Below are positions 34,935-43,820 of a DNA stretch of 64,000 bases, piece after piece (the stretch's first letter is position 1; each line of letters begins with the position of its first letter). A program made the position numbers and the translations under genes. Source of the stretch: Flavobacterium sp. H122 (lineage in GTDB: Bacteria > Bacteroidota > Bacteroidia > Flavobacteriales > Flavobacteriaceae); NCBI RefSeq assembly GCF_004959765.1, contig NZ_SJZD01000001.1, positions 1 through 64,000 of the forward strand, written 5' to 3'. Under the pieces are notes generated by a model. That model was not told the origin of the DNA and made no database searches. It saw only the letters and a list, made by a program, of their open reading frames with translations.

Positions 34935-35741
34935 GTGAATATACGATATAGTTTACATAAAATTAATAAAAAGGAAAACTGTCCTTTTAACGAAGAAGAA
35001 TACAGTTGGTTTAAATTTGGGGATAAATATTATGCTGAAAAATTTGCAGCTGAATTATTTGAAGGGTTTATAAAAGAGCACGGTGAACTGCTTTTGTCGA
35101 AAGAGGAAATAGTGATATTGCCAAGTCCTTTTTTATCAATACCTACAGCGTCTAATTTCTTATGCGCTTATTTCAAAAAACATTTGAACAGTTATTTGTT
35201 TGTTAATGATAAGAAATCGAGCATAGAATCAAAAATATACAGAAATCAAACCTATGTGACTGATTATGGTAATTTAGGATTTGAAGACAGGGTAAAACTG
35301 ATATCCAATGATACCTATTACATAGACAGAAGTTTTATCGCGGGTAAGCTGTGTATTTTTGTTGATGACATAAAGATTACCGGAAGTCATGAACATACGA
35401 TCAATAAAATATTGAATCAGTATAATGTGGAAGGTGATTTTGTATTTGTTTATTATGCTGAGCTGATGAATAAAGAAATACATCCAAATATTGAAAATTA
35501 TTATAATTATTTTGCTGTAAAAGGGGTTGAAGAAATCATTGCATTGGTAAACAGAAAAAGCTTTCAGTTTAACACCCGAATTGTCAAGTATATTTTGAAC
35601 CTGGAGCAGGATAAGTTTTGTCTGTTGCTGGACAGCATGACAAATGAGCGAAAAGACGAGCTGTTTCATCTAGCAATCAGTAATAATTACCATCAAATTA
35701 CCGAATATAAGTATAACATAAACGCAATTAAATTAGATTAA
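34935..35741 (+). CDS. phosphoribosyltransferase-like protein of the ter operon
   Basis: 268 residues, GTG start at 34935. The PRPP-binding loop is IFVDDIKITGSHEHTINKIL (acidic pair then TGS), preceded by VILPSPFLSIPTASNFL. The pattern fits type I PRTases linked to the Ter systems, where they are proposed to build a nucleoside-like metabolite together with the HAD protein next to it. The C-terminal third is helical and unrecognised. It is 2 bases before the next terD. Confidence 0.7.
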   Translation: MNIRYSLHKINKKENCPFNEEEYSWFKFGDKYYAEKFAAELFEGFIKEHGELLLSKEEIVILPSPFLSIPTASNFLCAYFKKHLNSYLFVNDKKSSIESKIYRNQTYVTDYGNLGFEDRVKLISNDTYYIDRSFIAGKLCIFVDDIKITGSHEHTINKILNQYNVEGDFVFVYYAELMNKEIHPNIENYYNYFAVKGVEEIIALVNRKSFQFNTRIVKYILNLEQDKFCLLLDSMTNERKDELFHLAISNNYHQITEYKYNINAIKLD

Positions 35742-35743
35742 AC

Positions 35744-36298
35744 ATGGCTATTAATTTACAAAAAGGGCAACGTGAAAATATCAATGCGCCTAAATTCACC
35801 ATTGGTTTAGGCTGGGACACTAACAGCAGTTCTACTGGTGTTGATTTTGACCTTGATGCTTCAGTTTTTATTTTAGGGGAAAACAAAAAAATATTGTCAG
35901 ATTCACACTTTGTTTTTTATAATAACTTAAAAGCTCCGGATGAATCAGTAATCCATACCGGGGATAATTTGACAGGTGAAGGTGACGGTGATGATGAGCA
36001 AATCAAGATTGATCTTACAAAAATCAATCCAGCAGCCAAAGAAGTTTGTGTTGTGGTTACCATTCATGACGCTGACGGCAGAAAGCAAAATTTTGGTCAG
36101 GTACGTAATTCATTCATTAGAGTAATTGATGACAGTAACAACAGTGAACTGGTTAAGTATGAACTGGAAGAAGATTTTTCTATTGAAACCGCTGTAGAAT
36201 TCGGTAGAATTTACAACAAAGACGGTCAGTGGAAATTCGAGGCTATCGGAATGGGGATGAAAGGCGGATTAGAAGATTATTTAAATAAATACAATTAA
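35744..36298 (+). CDS. TerD family protein (second)
   Basis: 184 residues. MAINLQKGQRENINAPKFTI, GVDFDLDASVFILG, HTGDNLTGEGDGDDEQIK and RKQNFGQVRNSFIRVID show a canonical TerD calcium-binding fold, closest in sequence to the fourth copy at 39013. Spacing to the upstream PRTase gene is only 2 bases. Confidence 0.93.
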   Translation: MAINLQKGQRENINAPKFTIGLGWDTNSSSTGVDFDLDASVFILGENKKILSDSHFVFYNNLKAPDESVIHTGDNLTGEGDGDDEQIKIDLTKINPAAKEVCVVVTIHDADGRKQNFGQVRNSFIRVIDDSNNSELVKYELEEDFSIETAVEFGRIYNKDGQWKFEAIGMGMKGGLEDYLNKYN

Positions 36299-36303
36299 AA
36301 AAT

Positions 36304-36912
36304 ATGGCAATCAATTTAGAAAAAGGACAACGTATCAATTTAGAAAAAAGTAACGGCAGTAAATTACAGAATGTTTGTGTTGGAATCAACTGGGGAGCTA
36401 TGGAAAAGAAAGGGCTTTTCGGAACAAAAAAAGAAGCCGTTGATTTAGATGCCAGCTGTGCAGTATATGATGAAAATAAAACTCATATTGATTCTGTAAA
36501 CTTTAGAAAATTGCAGTCAAACGACAGAGCCATCAAACATAGCGGTGATGATTTGACAGGTGATTTGAATGGTGATGACGGATTAGATAATGAAGTAATA
36601 ACACTGGACTTATCACAATTGTCTCCATCGGCTAATTATGTTGGTTTTTTTATCAACAGTTTCAGAGGACAGGATTTTAAAGATATTCCTTTTGCATCTA
36701 TCCGTATTTATGAAGGTACACCTAAACATGTTAACGAAGTGTTTGCAAAATACGATATTGCAAATGACACTACTTTCGCCGGAAATGTGTCAATGGTGTT
36801 AGGTGTTTTTTATAAAAGAAACAACGAATGGAAATTTAATGCTGTTGGAGTTCCAACGAGAGACAGAAAATTAGAAGAGACCATTGTTACAATCCAACAA
36901 AACCATTTATAG
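36304..36912 (+). CDS. TerD-like protein, divergent (TerA/TerZ type)
   Basis: 202 residues with an insert of KKGLFGTKKEAVDLDASCAV, HSGDDLTGDLNGDDGLDNEV for the metal loop and SFRGQDFKDIPFASIRIYEG. It differs from the short TerD copies by the VGINWG start and the FKDIPFASIRIYEG block, and it forms a second subfamily with the 39578 gene. Predicted cytosolic. Confidence 0.88.
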   Translation: MAINLEKGQRINLEKSNGSKLQNVCVGINWGAMEKKGLFGTKKEAVDLDASCAVYDENKTHIDSVNFRKLQSNDRAIKHSGDDLTGDLNGDDGLDNEVITLDLSQLSPSANYVGFFINSFRGQDFKDIPFASIRIYEGTPKHVNEVFAKYDIANDTTFAGNVSMVLGVFYKRNNEWKFNAVGVPTRDRKLEETIVTIQQNHL

Positions 36913-36923
36913 TCTTTATAACC

Positions 36924-38012
36924 ATGACAGAAAACCAAGTAGTGGTGCAGGATACCACAAGTTTGATTGATAAAGACGGTAATGTTAATCTGACCAATAT
37001 TACCGAAACTCAGGCTGCCAATTATAAAACAATGGGTAATCAGCTGAATGAGAATGATGTGAACTCGATTTTGAATTACGGTGCTGAGATTCAGAATACA
37101 ATTTCAAAACAAAGTGATACCTTTTTATCGAATGTAAGAACATACAATTCAGGTGAAGTAGGAACATTGATTAATGATTTGCTGACAGAGTTGAACTATG
37201 TTGACGTAGATCAGTTGGAACAGGGACCTTTTAAAAAGTTTTTGTCTAAAATTCCATTGGTTAACAAATTAGTTGTTGATGTAAAAAAATTATTCCAGCA
37301 ATATGATAAAATCACGGTAAACGTAGAAAAGATCAGTAACAAAGTGAAAGCTGGAATGATTAATTCAGTAAAAGACAACACTTCTCTGCAAACAATGTTC
37401 GACAGTAATGTGAGTCTGATTAAAGAAATGGAGAATCATATTATTGCTGGTCAAATCCGTTTTAAAGAACTTAATGAAGAACTTGCTGTAATGGAAGGTA
37501 ATCCATCCCAGTATCAGGATTATCAGATTTCTGATAAGAAGAATTTCATCAACCGTCTTGATAAACGTTTAGCGGATATGAAGATTGTACGTTTCATTAT
37601 GTTGCAGTCATTAGCTCAAATCCGTGTGGTTCAGAACAACAATACATCCATAGCTGAAAAAGCACAGTCTATTTTAACTACTACAATGCCGGTATGGAAA
37701 AACCAGCTGACATTAGCTGTAGCATTACAAAGACAAAAACAGAATATTGAAGTTCAACGAAGAGTATCAGAAACTACCAATACTATTTTACAGAAAAATG
37801 CTGAAATGCTCAAACAGAATAGTATTGAAGTAGCCAGAGAAAATGAAAACACAATCGTTTCTCTTGATACATTAAGAATGACTACCAAGTCATTGATTGA
37901 TACTCTTACTGAAGTAAAACAAATTCACGAGCAGGGTGCAGAAACCAGAAGGCAGCTTGATGCCGGGTTGCAAAGCCTTGAAAGCGAATTAAAAAAAGGA
38001 GTGGTAAGTTAG
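36924..38012 (+). CDS. telA: TelA-like toxic anion resistance protein
   Basis: 362 residues, mostly alpha-helical. The TelA pattern is DLLTELNYVDVDQL, FLSKIPLVNKLVV, DNTSLQTMFDSNVSLIKEME, TTMPVWKNQLTLAVALQRQK and VSETTNTILQKNAEML. TelA proteins are linked to tellurite and other stress resistance through TerD-family and TerC partners; the mechanism is not settled. Lies in the middle of the operon. Confidence 0.9.
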   Translation: MTENQVVVQDTTSLIDKDGNVNLTNITETQAANYKTMGNQLNENDVNSILNYGAEIQNTISKQSDTFLSNVRTYNSGEVGTLINDLLTELNYVDVDQLEQGPFKKFLSKIPLVNKLVVDVKKLFQQYDKITVNVEKISNKVKAGMINSVKDNTSLQTMFDSNVSLIKEMENHIIAGQIRFKELNEELAVMEGNPSQYQDYQISDKKNFINRLDKRLADMKIVRFIMLQSLAQIRVVQNNNTSIAEKAQSILTTTMPVWKNQLTLAVALQRQKQNIEVQRRVSETTNTILQKNAEMLKQNSIEVARENENTIVSLDTLRMTTKSLIDTLTEVKQIHEQGAETRRQLDAGLQSLESELKKGVVS

Positions 38013-38037
38013 ATTGAATACATTGTAGACAGGGTTG

Positions 38038-39009
38038 ATGCAAGAGGAGGACGAACTGTTTGTTCAGGTAATAAAGGATAGCAAAAAAAGGATACAGGTT
38101 TTGAGATTGCTTGGCAATTTTTTTAACCATGCAGATTTTGTTGGCGTAACAATACGTACGCAAATCATTCATGATCTTTTTGAAACCAACAGGCAATTGG
38201 ATTTTAATAAGTTGGAATTGTTTCATATACAATATACCAACAGTCTTATTGATTTATTTCAAAAGCTGAAAAAATCCAAGGAACAACAATATCTTTTGGT
38301 TTCCAATGAAATTTATATCAATGAGGATTATATCAAAAGATTAAGTTCAGGATTAGAGGAAACAAAGTTTCCTGAGCTGATGAAATCCCATGCGCAGCAG
38401 ATGTCCCATAAAATTGAGAAGCTGTATAAAATACTGGCGCTTGATCTGACAGAACATTTCAGTTGGGAAGAAATTACCAATGTTTCGAATTCAGTACAAA
38501 AAGAATATTACCGTTCAATTCCGGTTGAACAGTATGAACAGTTGACCTGTCAAAACAGAAAAGTGTATGAAAACGCTTTCTGTAAATTTGAGCGTAAGCT
38601 TTTGGGTAAATTGAACATATTGAAATTCAGAATAAAATTTTTATGTGGTTTGGAATGTAACGACCATGTGATTGAAGTATATGAATTCCGGGATTCGAAT
38701 GATAAATTTATTTTCATAGCAAATGAAAAGGCTTTTTATCTCTTGGATGAAAAAGATGTTAATGGTATTGATTTATCAAAAAACCATTCGTCCCAGAATC
38801 AGATAATTACTCAGCTGAAAATAAAGAACGAAGCATTGAAAGAGCAATTAGGGAAAATAAAAACCACCTTACCTGATGATGTGGAAGAAGTATTGAAGAG
38901 TTATCTTGATAAAATATCAACGGTAGATTTTCTGGAAGAACTGCAAAATGTGGACGAGCAGACCAATATTTTAAAAGCAATGTTAAACATAAATATTAAT
39001 TCAAAATAA
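38038..39009 (+). CDS. unrecognised protein within the ter operon
   Basis: About 323 residues from the ATG at 38038 (a TTG codon immediately precedes it). It is helical and rich in Lys/Glu/Gln, with a coiled-coil-like end (LKIKNEALKEQLGKIKTTL) and DDVEEVLKSYLDKISTVDFL. No family recognised and no transmembrane segment. It sits between telA and a terD with short gaps (25 and 3 bases), so it is probably a functional partner. Confidence 0.7.
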   Translation: MQEEDELFVQVIKDSKKRIQVLRLLGNFFNHADFVGVTIRTQIIHDLFETNRQLDFNKLELFHIQYTNSLIDLFQKLKKSKEQQYLLVSNEIYINEDYIKRLSSGLEETKFPELMKSHAQQMSHKIEKLYKILALDLTEHFSWEEITNVSNSVQKEYYRSIPVEQYEQLTCQNRKVYENAFCKFERKLLGKLNILKFRIKFLCGLECNDHVIEVYEFRDSNDKFIFIANEKAFYLLDEKDVNGIDLSKNHSSQNQIITQLKIKNEALKEQLGKIKTTLPDDVEEVLKSYLDKISTVDFLEELQNVDEQTNILKAMLNININSK

Positions 39010-39012
39010 AAA

Positions 39013-39564
39013 ATGGCAATTAATTTAGAAAAAGGACAAAGACAGGCAATCGATGCACCTAAATTCACAGTTGGCCTGGGCTGGGACAGTAATAACAGCA
39101 GTACAGGAGAAGCTTTTGATTTAGATGCTTCGGTGTTTCTTGTAGGTGCTAACGGTAAAATTATTAATGACAATCATTTTGTATACTATAATAACTTAAA
39201 ATCTCCGGACGGCGCAGTGATTCACGTAGGAGATAATCTAACTGGTGCCGGCGACGGTGATGATGAGAAAATCACAGTGGATTTATCACTGATTTCAGCA
39301 GATGTTCATGAAATCTGTTTTGTAGTAACAATTCATCATGCTGATACCAGAAGACAAAACTTCGGTCAGGTAAGAAATTCGTTTATCAGAGTCATTGACC
39401 AAAACAATACTGAATTAGTAAAATACGAATTGGACGAAGATTTCTCAATTGAAACCGCAGTTGAATTCGGCCGTCTTTACAAAAGAAATAATGAATGGAA
39501 ATTTGAGGCTGTTGGACAGGGAATGAAAGGCGGTTTACAAGATTATCTGACAAAGTATAACTAA
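39013..39564 (+). CDS. TerD family protein (fourth)
   Basis: 183 residues. MAINLEKGQRQAIDAPKFTV, AFDLDASVFLVG, HVGDNLTGAGDGDDEKIT and RRQNFGQVRNSFIRVID are canonical TerD. It is near-identical in organisation to the 35744 copy, indicating duplication inside the operon. Confidence 0.93.
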   Translation: MAINLEKGQRQAIDAPKFTVGLGWDSNNSSTGEAFDLDASVFLVGANGKIINDNHFVYYNNLKSPDGAVIHVGDNLTGAGDGDDEKITVDLSLISADVHEICFVVTIHHADTRRQNFGQVRNSFIRVIDQNNTELVKYELDEDFSIETAVEFGRLYKRNNEWKFEAVGQGMKGGLQDYLTKYN

Positions 39565-39577
39565 TAACAAATTTATT

Positions 39578-40240
39578 ATGGCTATTAACCTGACCAAAGG
39601 ACAAAAAATTGATTTAAGAAAAACCTCAGGAGAAACATTGACCAATTTCTGTGTTGGGGTAAACTGGGGAGCAATCGAAAAAAAAGGAGGACTGTTTGGT
39701 CTTTCAAAAACTGTACAGGATATCGACTTGGATTTAAGCTGTGTTTTGATTGATGAACAGAATAACGTATGCGATCATTTATATTCACCGTTATACAGAG
39801 TGGAAGTTTTACAGCAATTTGGATTGCCAAAAGGTAAATTAATTACTGTTGACAGTGCTTTAAAACATACAGGTGATGATCTTGCAGGTGATACTGGAGG
39901 TGATGACGGATTGGATAATGAGATTATCACGGTAGATCTTTCCAAGCTGAATGCAAATGTATCCCAGATTTTCTTCTTTTTAAATAATGCTGGTCGTGAA
40001 GACTTTTCACAAATCCCTTATGCTAAAATCAGAATGTATGAAGGTACGCCTACAAGAGTAAATTCTGTTTTTGCTGATTATAATGTCTCAGCCGAAAACC
40101 AATATGCAGGTAAAAGCTCGATTATCATGGGTAAACTGTATAAACGCAATGGTGAATGGAAGTTCAGTGCCATTGGTGACCCAACTGAAGACAGCTTTTT
40201 AGGGCAGACTATTCACAGAATTGTAAGATCGTATCTATAA
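39578..40240 (+). CDS. TerD-like protein, larger subfamily (fifth)
   Basis: 220 residues. It shares with the 36304 gene the VGVNWG start, a KKGGLFGLSKTVQDIDLDLS insert, HTGDDLAGDTGGDDGLDNEI and DFSQIPYAKIRMYEG. Relative to that copy it has an extra loop (about 65-90, VLIDEQNNVCDHLYSPLYRV). It probably pairs with the short TerDs in a multi-subunit scaffold. Confidence 0.88.
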   Translation: MAINLTKGQKIDLRKTSGETLTNFCVGVNWGAIEKKGGLFGLSKTVQDIDLDLSCVLIDEQNNVCDHLYSPLYRVEVLQQFGLPKGKLITVDSALKHTGDDLAGDTGGDDGLDNEIITVDLSKLNANVSQIFFFLNNAGREDFSQIPYAKIRMYEGTPTRVNSVFADYNVSAENQYAGKSSIIMGKLYKRNGEWKFSAIGDPTEDSFLGQTIHRIVRSYL

Positions 40241-40243
40241 ACC

Positions 40244-40654
40244 ATGCGTATAAATAATATTGAAGGATTGAGTGTTTCTCAAATCAGGGAGATGGTCAAT
40301 AATGGAGGAAAATTTGTGTTTTTCCCATTTACAATATCGATTCTTATAATGACTTTTCAAAGAACTTCCGATATTTATTTTATCCGTCCCGGAGAAAGCA
40401 CTGTTAAATATTCATATGGTTATATACTGCTGAATTTATTTTTTGGCTGGTGGGGTTTTCCTTGGGGGCCAATCTACACGATAGGCTGTATTTACAGGCA
40501 TATAGTTGGAGGTAAAGATATTACACAGCCGGTTTTAAGTGATTTGATCCAAAATGACCCGGATGCAGATACAGCAGCTTATGGGATTAACAACATGATT
40601 AATCCTATTGAAGAAACAACTGCAGCTGGACAAACGTATAATATTCCAAGATAA
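40244..40654 (+). CDS. small membrane protein of the ter operon
   Basis: 136 residues with hydrophobic segments (about 24-40 and 60-90, LNLFFGWWGFPWGPIYTIGC) and a soluble Asp-rich tail (DPDADTAAYGINNMINP). No named family recognised; such proteins recur in Ter operons. It follows the fifth TerD by 3 bases, so co-translation is likely. Confidence 0.65.
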   Translation: MRINNIEGLSVSQIREMVNNGGKFVFFPFTISILIMTFQRTSDIYFIRPGESTVKYSYGYILLNLFFGWWGFPWGPIYTIGCIYRHIVGGKDITQPVLSDLIQNDPDADTAAYGINNMINPIEETTAAGQTYNIPR

Positions 40655-40665
40655 TCAGTAAAAAA

Positions 40666-41301
40666 ATGAGAAGACTCCCTGTATATTTTTTATTGGACAC
40701 TTCGGGTTCCATGTATGGTGAACCCATTCAGGCATTAAATAATGCTTTAAGCGGAATGATCAATATCTTACGTTCAGATGCCCAGGCTTTGGATTCACTT
40801 TGGATCAGTATTATTACATATGATAAAGAAGTCAAAGAAATAGTGTCACTTACTGAGTTGGTTAATTTTCAATTGCCTGAAATTACATGTCCTCAGAGTG
40901 GCCCCACCAATACCGGAGCTGGTCTTGATTTTGTTATTCAAAGAGTTGAAAGAGACGTTGTCAAAGGTTCAGCTACCCAAAAAGGGGACTGGAAACCGTT
41001 GTTGTTTCTTTTTACTGATGGTAAACCTTCTGATATACAATTTTACAGGGAAAAAGTTTCGGAGATCAAAAAATTAAACTTCGGAACTATAGTAGGTTGT
41101 GCAGCCGGACCTAAAGCAAATAATGAAATACTGAAAGAACTTACAGAACATGTTGTCCACTTAGACTCTGCCGACAGTCAAACTCTGAAATCCTTTTTCA
41201 GATGGGTTTCAGAAACCATTGAACAGGGCAATAAAAGTCAGGGGACAGGAGAGAGTGTTTTATTGCCGCTTCCGCCAAGTGAAATCACTGTTATCATTTA
41301 A
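40666..41301 (+). CDS. TerY-like vWA protein, short
   Basis: 211 residues, a von Willebrand factor A domain with the MIDAS DTSGS in YFLLDTSGSMYGEPI, then TNTGAGLDFVI and LFLFTDGKPSD. TerY proteins form the TerY-P triad with a PP2C phosphatase and a protein kinase, both encoded downstream. There is no zinc ribbon, unlike the next gene. Metal-dependent substrate or partner binding is inferred. Confidence 0.9.
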   Translation: MRRLPVYFLLDTSGSMYGEPIQALNNALSGMINILRSDAQALDSLWISIITYDKEVKEIVSLTELVNFQLPEITCPQSGPTNTGAGLDFVIQRVERDVVKGSATQKGDWKPLLFLFTDGKPSDIQFYREKVSEIKKLNFGTIVGCAAGPKANNEILKELTEHVVHLDSADSQTLKSFFRWVSETIEQGNKSQGTGESVLLPLPPSEITVII

Positions 41302-41353
41302 TTATCCGGTCAAAAATTACAGGAATTTGTTTTTTACAGTTTAACTAAAAAGT

Positions 41354-42406
41354 ATGAGAAGATTACCTATATATTTCCTTATTGATGTTTCTGAATCTAT
41401 GGTGGGAGAACCCATTCAACAGGTTGAAGAAGGACTTGCAACAATTATTCAGGCGTTAAAAACGGATCCTCATGCCCTTGAGACAGTTTATATATCTATA
41501 ATTGTTTTTGCAGGACAGCCTAAGACATTGGTTCCTCTTCAGGAAATCGTTACTTTTTATCCTCCTAAATTTCCAATTGGAAGCGGTACCTCATTAAGTA
41601 AAGGTTTAGGACATTTAATGTATGAGCTTAGAAATAATATAGTTAAAACTACTTATGAGGTAAAAGGAGACTGGAAGCCAATCGTATTTTTATTTACTGA
41701 TGGTGTACCTACAGATGATACTAAAGCGGCGATTCAGGAATGGAAAGACAATTGGCAGCGGACAGCGAATCTTGTAGCGATTTCATTTGGCGATGAAACA
41801 GACACAAAACTGTTAGGGGAACTGACAGAACATGTGCTTCATTTCAAGAATGCTACAGTCCAATCCTATAAAGAGTTTTTCAGATGGGTAACAGATTCAA
41901 TAAAAACAAGCAGTATCAGTGTTGAGAGCAGTGTTACAGGATTTGAACTGGCTAAGCTTGAAGGAGATACGCTGAGTAAGATTGATTTAACTAAACCGGA
42001 GCCGGTACGTCAGTATGTAGATGATAATTTTGTGGTTTTAAACGGAAAATGTCAGAATACAAAGCGACCGTACTTAATGAAATATCGAAAATCAGTAATG
42101 CCTTCTATTTATGCTGGGGTGGAATTGTCATCTAAAAATTACAGATTAGTAGGCGCTTATCAGGTAGATCAGTCTTATTTTGAATTGGCTGACAGCAACA
42201 ATTTTGATAAAATGATCAATACAGATGAGTTGATTGGCGGTTCGAATTGTCCGTGTTGCGGTAACCAAATTGGTTTTGCGATGTGCGTATGCGGAAAAAT
42301 TCACTGTATAGGAGAAGATGAAATCAATACCTGTCCATGGTGCAATAATGTAGGGAGTTATGTTGGAGGAGACGGTGGATTTGATGTTAACAGAACGCAA
42401 GGATAA
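41354..42406 (+). CDS. TerY-like vWA protein with zinc-ribbon tail
   Basis: 350 residues. The N-terminal vWA domain has FLIDVSESMVGEPI (MIDAS DxSxS with Glu in place of Gly) and VFLFTDGVPTDD. A C-terminal TerY-C metal-binding region has SNCPCCGNQIGFAMCVCG and NTCPWCNN. The Cys clusters suggest Zn or other metal binding. Paralogue of the preceding gene, coupled closely to the PP2C gene (1 base between). Confidence 0.88.
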   Translation: MRRLPIYFLIDVSESMVGEPIQQVEEGLATIIQALKTDPHALETVYISIIVFAGQPKTLVPLQEIVTFYPPKFPIGSGTSLSKGLGHLMYELRNNIVKTTYEVKGDWKPIVFLFTDGVPTDDTKAAIQEWKDNWQRTANLVAISFGDETDTKLLGELTEHVLHFKNATVQSYKEFFRWVTDSIKTSSISVESSVTGFELAKLEGDTLSKIDLTKPEPVRQYVDDNFVVLNGKCQNTKRPYLMKYRKSVMPSIYAGVELSSKNYRLVGAYQVDQSYFELADSNNFDKMINTDELIGGSNCPCCGNQIGFAMCVCGKIHCIGEDEINTCPWCNNVGSYVGGDGGFDVNRTQG

Positions 42407-42407
42407 A

Positions 42408-43817
42408 ATGGAAGAAACCAGAAAATATGTTGAAGCATTTTTAATGCAGCACAAAATTTCGATTTCACCAGAAAAACGTACGTTGTTAGACGGTTTTATT
42501 GCTGACAAAAACACTGTTGATGCTGTAAAAACGATTAAAGAAAATCAAAAAAATATGCTTGATAAATGGATTATTAAAAACAGAATTGACGACATCGAGC
42601 GTCAATCGGTTTTTCTGCCCAATGCCATAGTAGGAAAAAAGTACGAGGCAAAAATCGATTTTTCCGAGTTGGAGTGGCAGGATATCGTTTTTTTTGAGCT
42701 TTTGAATTTAGAAAATAGCGGACTTGATTATGACAGCGAAAAAAGTATAATCAAAGGAATACCCAGAACCAGTGGTGATTTAAAACTGCGTTTTTTATTC
42801 AGGCTTGAAGGTGAGCCTGATAACGCTGCGTTGCATGAAAAAATGCTGCAGCTGATTATCAACCCTGATCCTAAATCACTTTGGAAAGACATACCAAGCG
42901 ACCGTAATGATTTGTACTGGAAAGATGAAAATGTGGCTGTATCAGACCGTTTTCTGGATAAGAGAATTGTAATTTCATCTAAAAGAGGCCGTAGTCATGC
43001 AAATGTTGGTTCATTTCGTGACGATGATTTTGCCTATAAAAATTTTGAAACCAGCGGATGGAGCGTTCTGGCGGTATCTGACGGGGCAGGAGGATACCCT
43101 GTTACCCGTAAAGGATCCCAATTAGCCTGCGAAGCCGTAGTGGATTATTTTGATAAAAACTTTACTCCTGATTTTTTAGCTGATTTTGATAAAACTATTT
43201 CAGAATATAATTATAAAAAGGACAAAACCACTTTAGAAAAAATAAACACCTTTGTTTTTACAAATCTTTCAAAAGCTGCGAAGTATGCCAATGAGAGCAT
43301 TGCTTCATTTGCTGTAAAAGAAAACAGGTCTATAAGTGATTTTCATTCGACACTGATTTTTACTTTGGTAAAGAAATATTCTTTCGGTTATGCGGTTATG
43401 ACTTTCAGTGTAGGGGATTGCCCTATCGGATTGGTGAATAAAGATTTTTCAGAAGTAAGACTGATGAACTGGCTCGATGTAGGCGAATTTGGTGGCGGGA
43501 CACGTTTTGTAACCATGCCTGAAATATTTGCACATGATAATTATGCCAGCCGTTTCGGTTTTACACTCACAGATGATTTCTCCTATTTGATGCTTATGAC
43601 AGATGGAATCTATGACCCTAAATTTGTTGTGGAAGCCAATCTGGAAAGTATAGAAAAATGGAAAGATTTAGTTGAAGACATGAAGGGGAAAAATGAGGAA
43701 GGTATTTGTGTGGATTTCAGTTATGAAAATGAAAAAATAGCAGCACAACTTTCCAATTGGATGGATTTTTGGAGCCCAGGGAATCATGATGACAGAACTT
43801 TAGCCATAATTTACTAA
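42408..43817 (+). CDS. PP2C-type serine/threonine phosphatase with Ig-like N-terminus
   Basis: I place the start at the ATG at 42408 (MEETRKYVEAFLMQHKI), because the longer frame would overlap the vWA gene. About 469 residues. An Ig-like domain (about 70-145, LPNAIVGKKYEAKID ... LEGEPDNAAL) precedes the PP2C domain (about 180-469) with VSDGAGGYPVTRKGSQLACE, TFSVGDCPIGLV and LMTDGIYDP, giving the metal-binding Asp residues. It belongs to the TerY-P triad and reverses the kinase encoded next. Confidence 0.88.
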   Translation: MEETRKYVEAFLMQHKISISPEKRTLLDGFIADKNTVDAVKTIKENQKNMLDKWIIKNRIDDIERQSVFLPNAIVGKKYEAKIDFSELEWQDIVFFELLNLENSGLDYDSEKSIIKGIPRTSGDLKLRFLFRLEGEPDNAALHEKMLQLIINPDPKSLWKDIPSDRNDLYWKDENVAVSDRFLDKRIVISSKRGRSHANVGSFRDDDFAYKNFETSGWSVLAVSDGAGGYPVTRKGSQLACEAVVDYFDKNFTPDFLADFDKTISEYNYKKDKTTLEKINTFVFTNLSKAAKYANESIASFAVKENRSISDFHSTLIFTLVKKYSFGYAVMTFSVGDCPIGLVNKDFSEVRLMNWLDVGEFGGGTRFVTMPEIFAHDNYASRFGFTLTDDFSYLMLMTDGIYDPKFVVEANLESIEKWKDLVEDMKGKNEEGICVDFSYENEKIAAQLSNWMDFWSPGNHDDRTLAIIY

Positions 43818-43820
43818 TCT

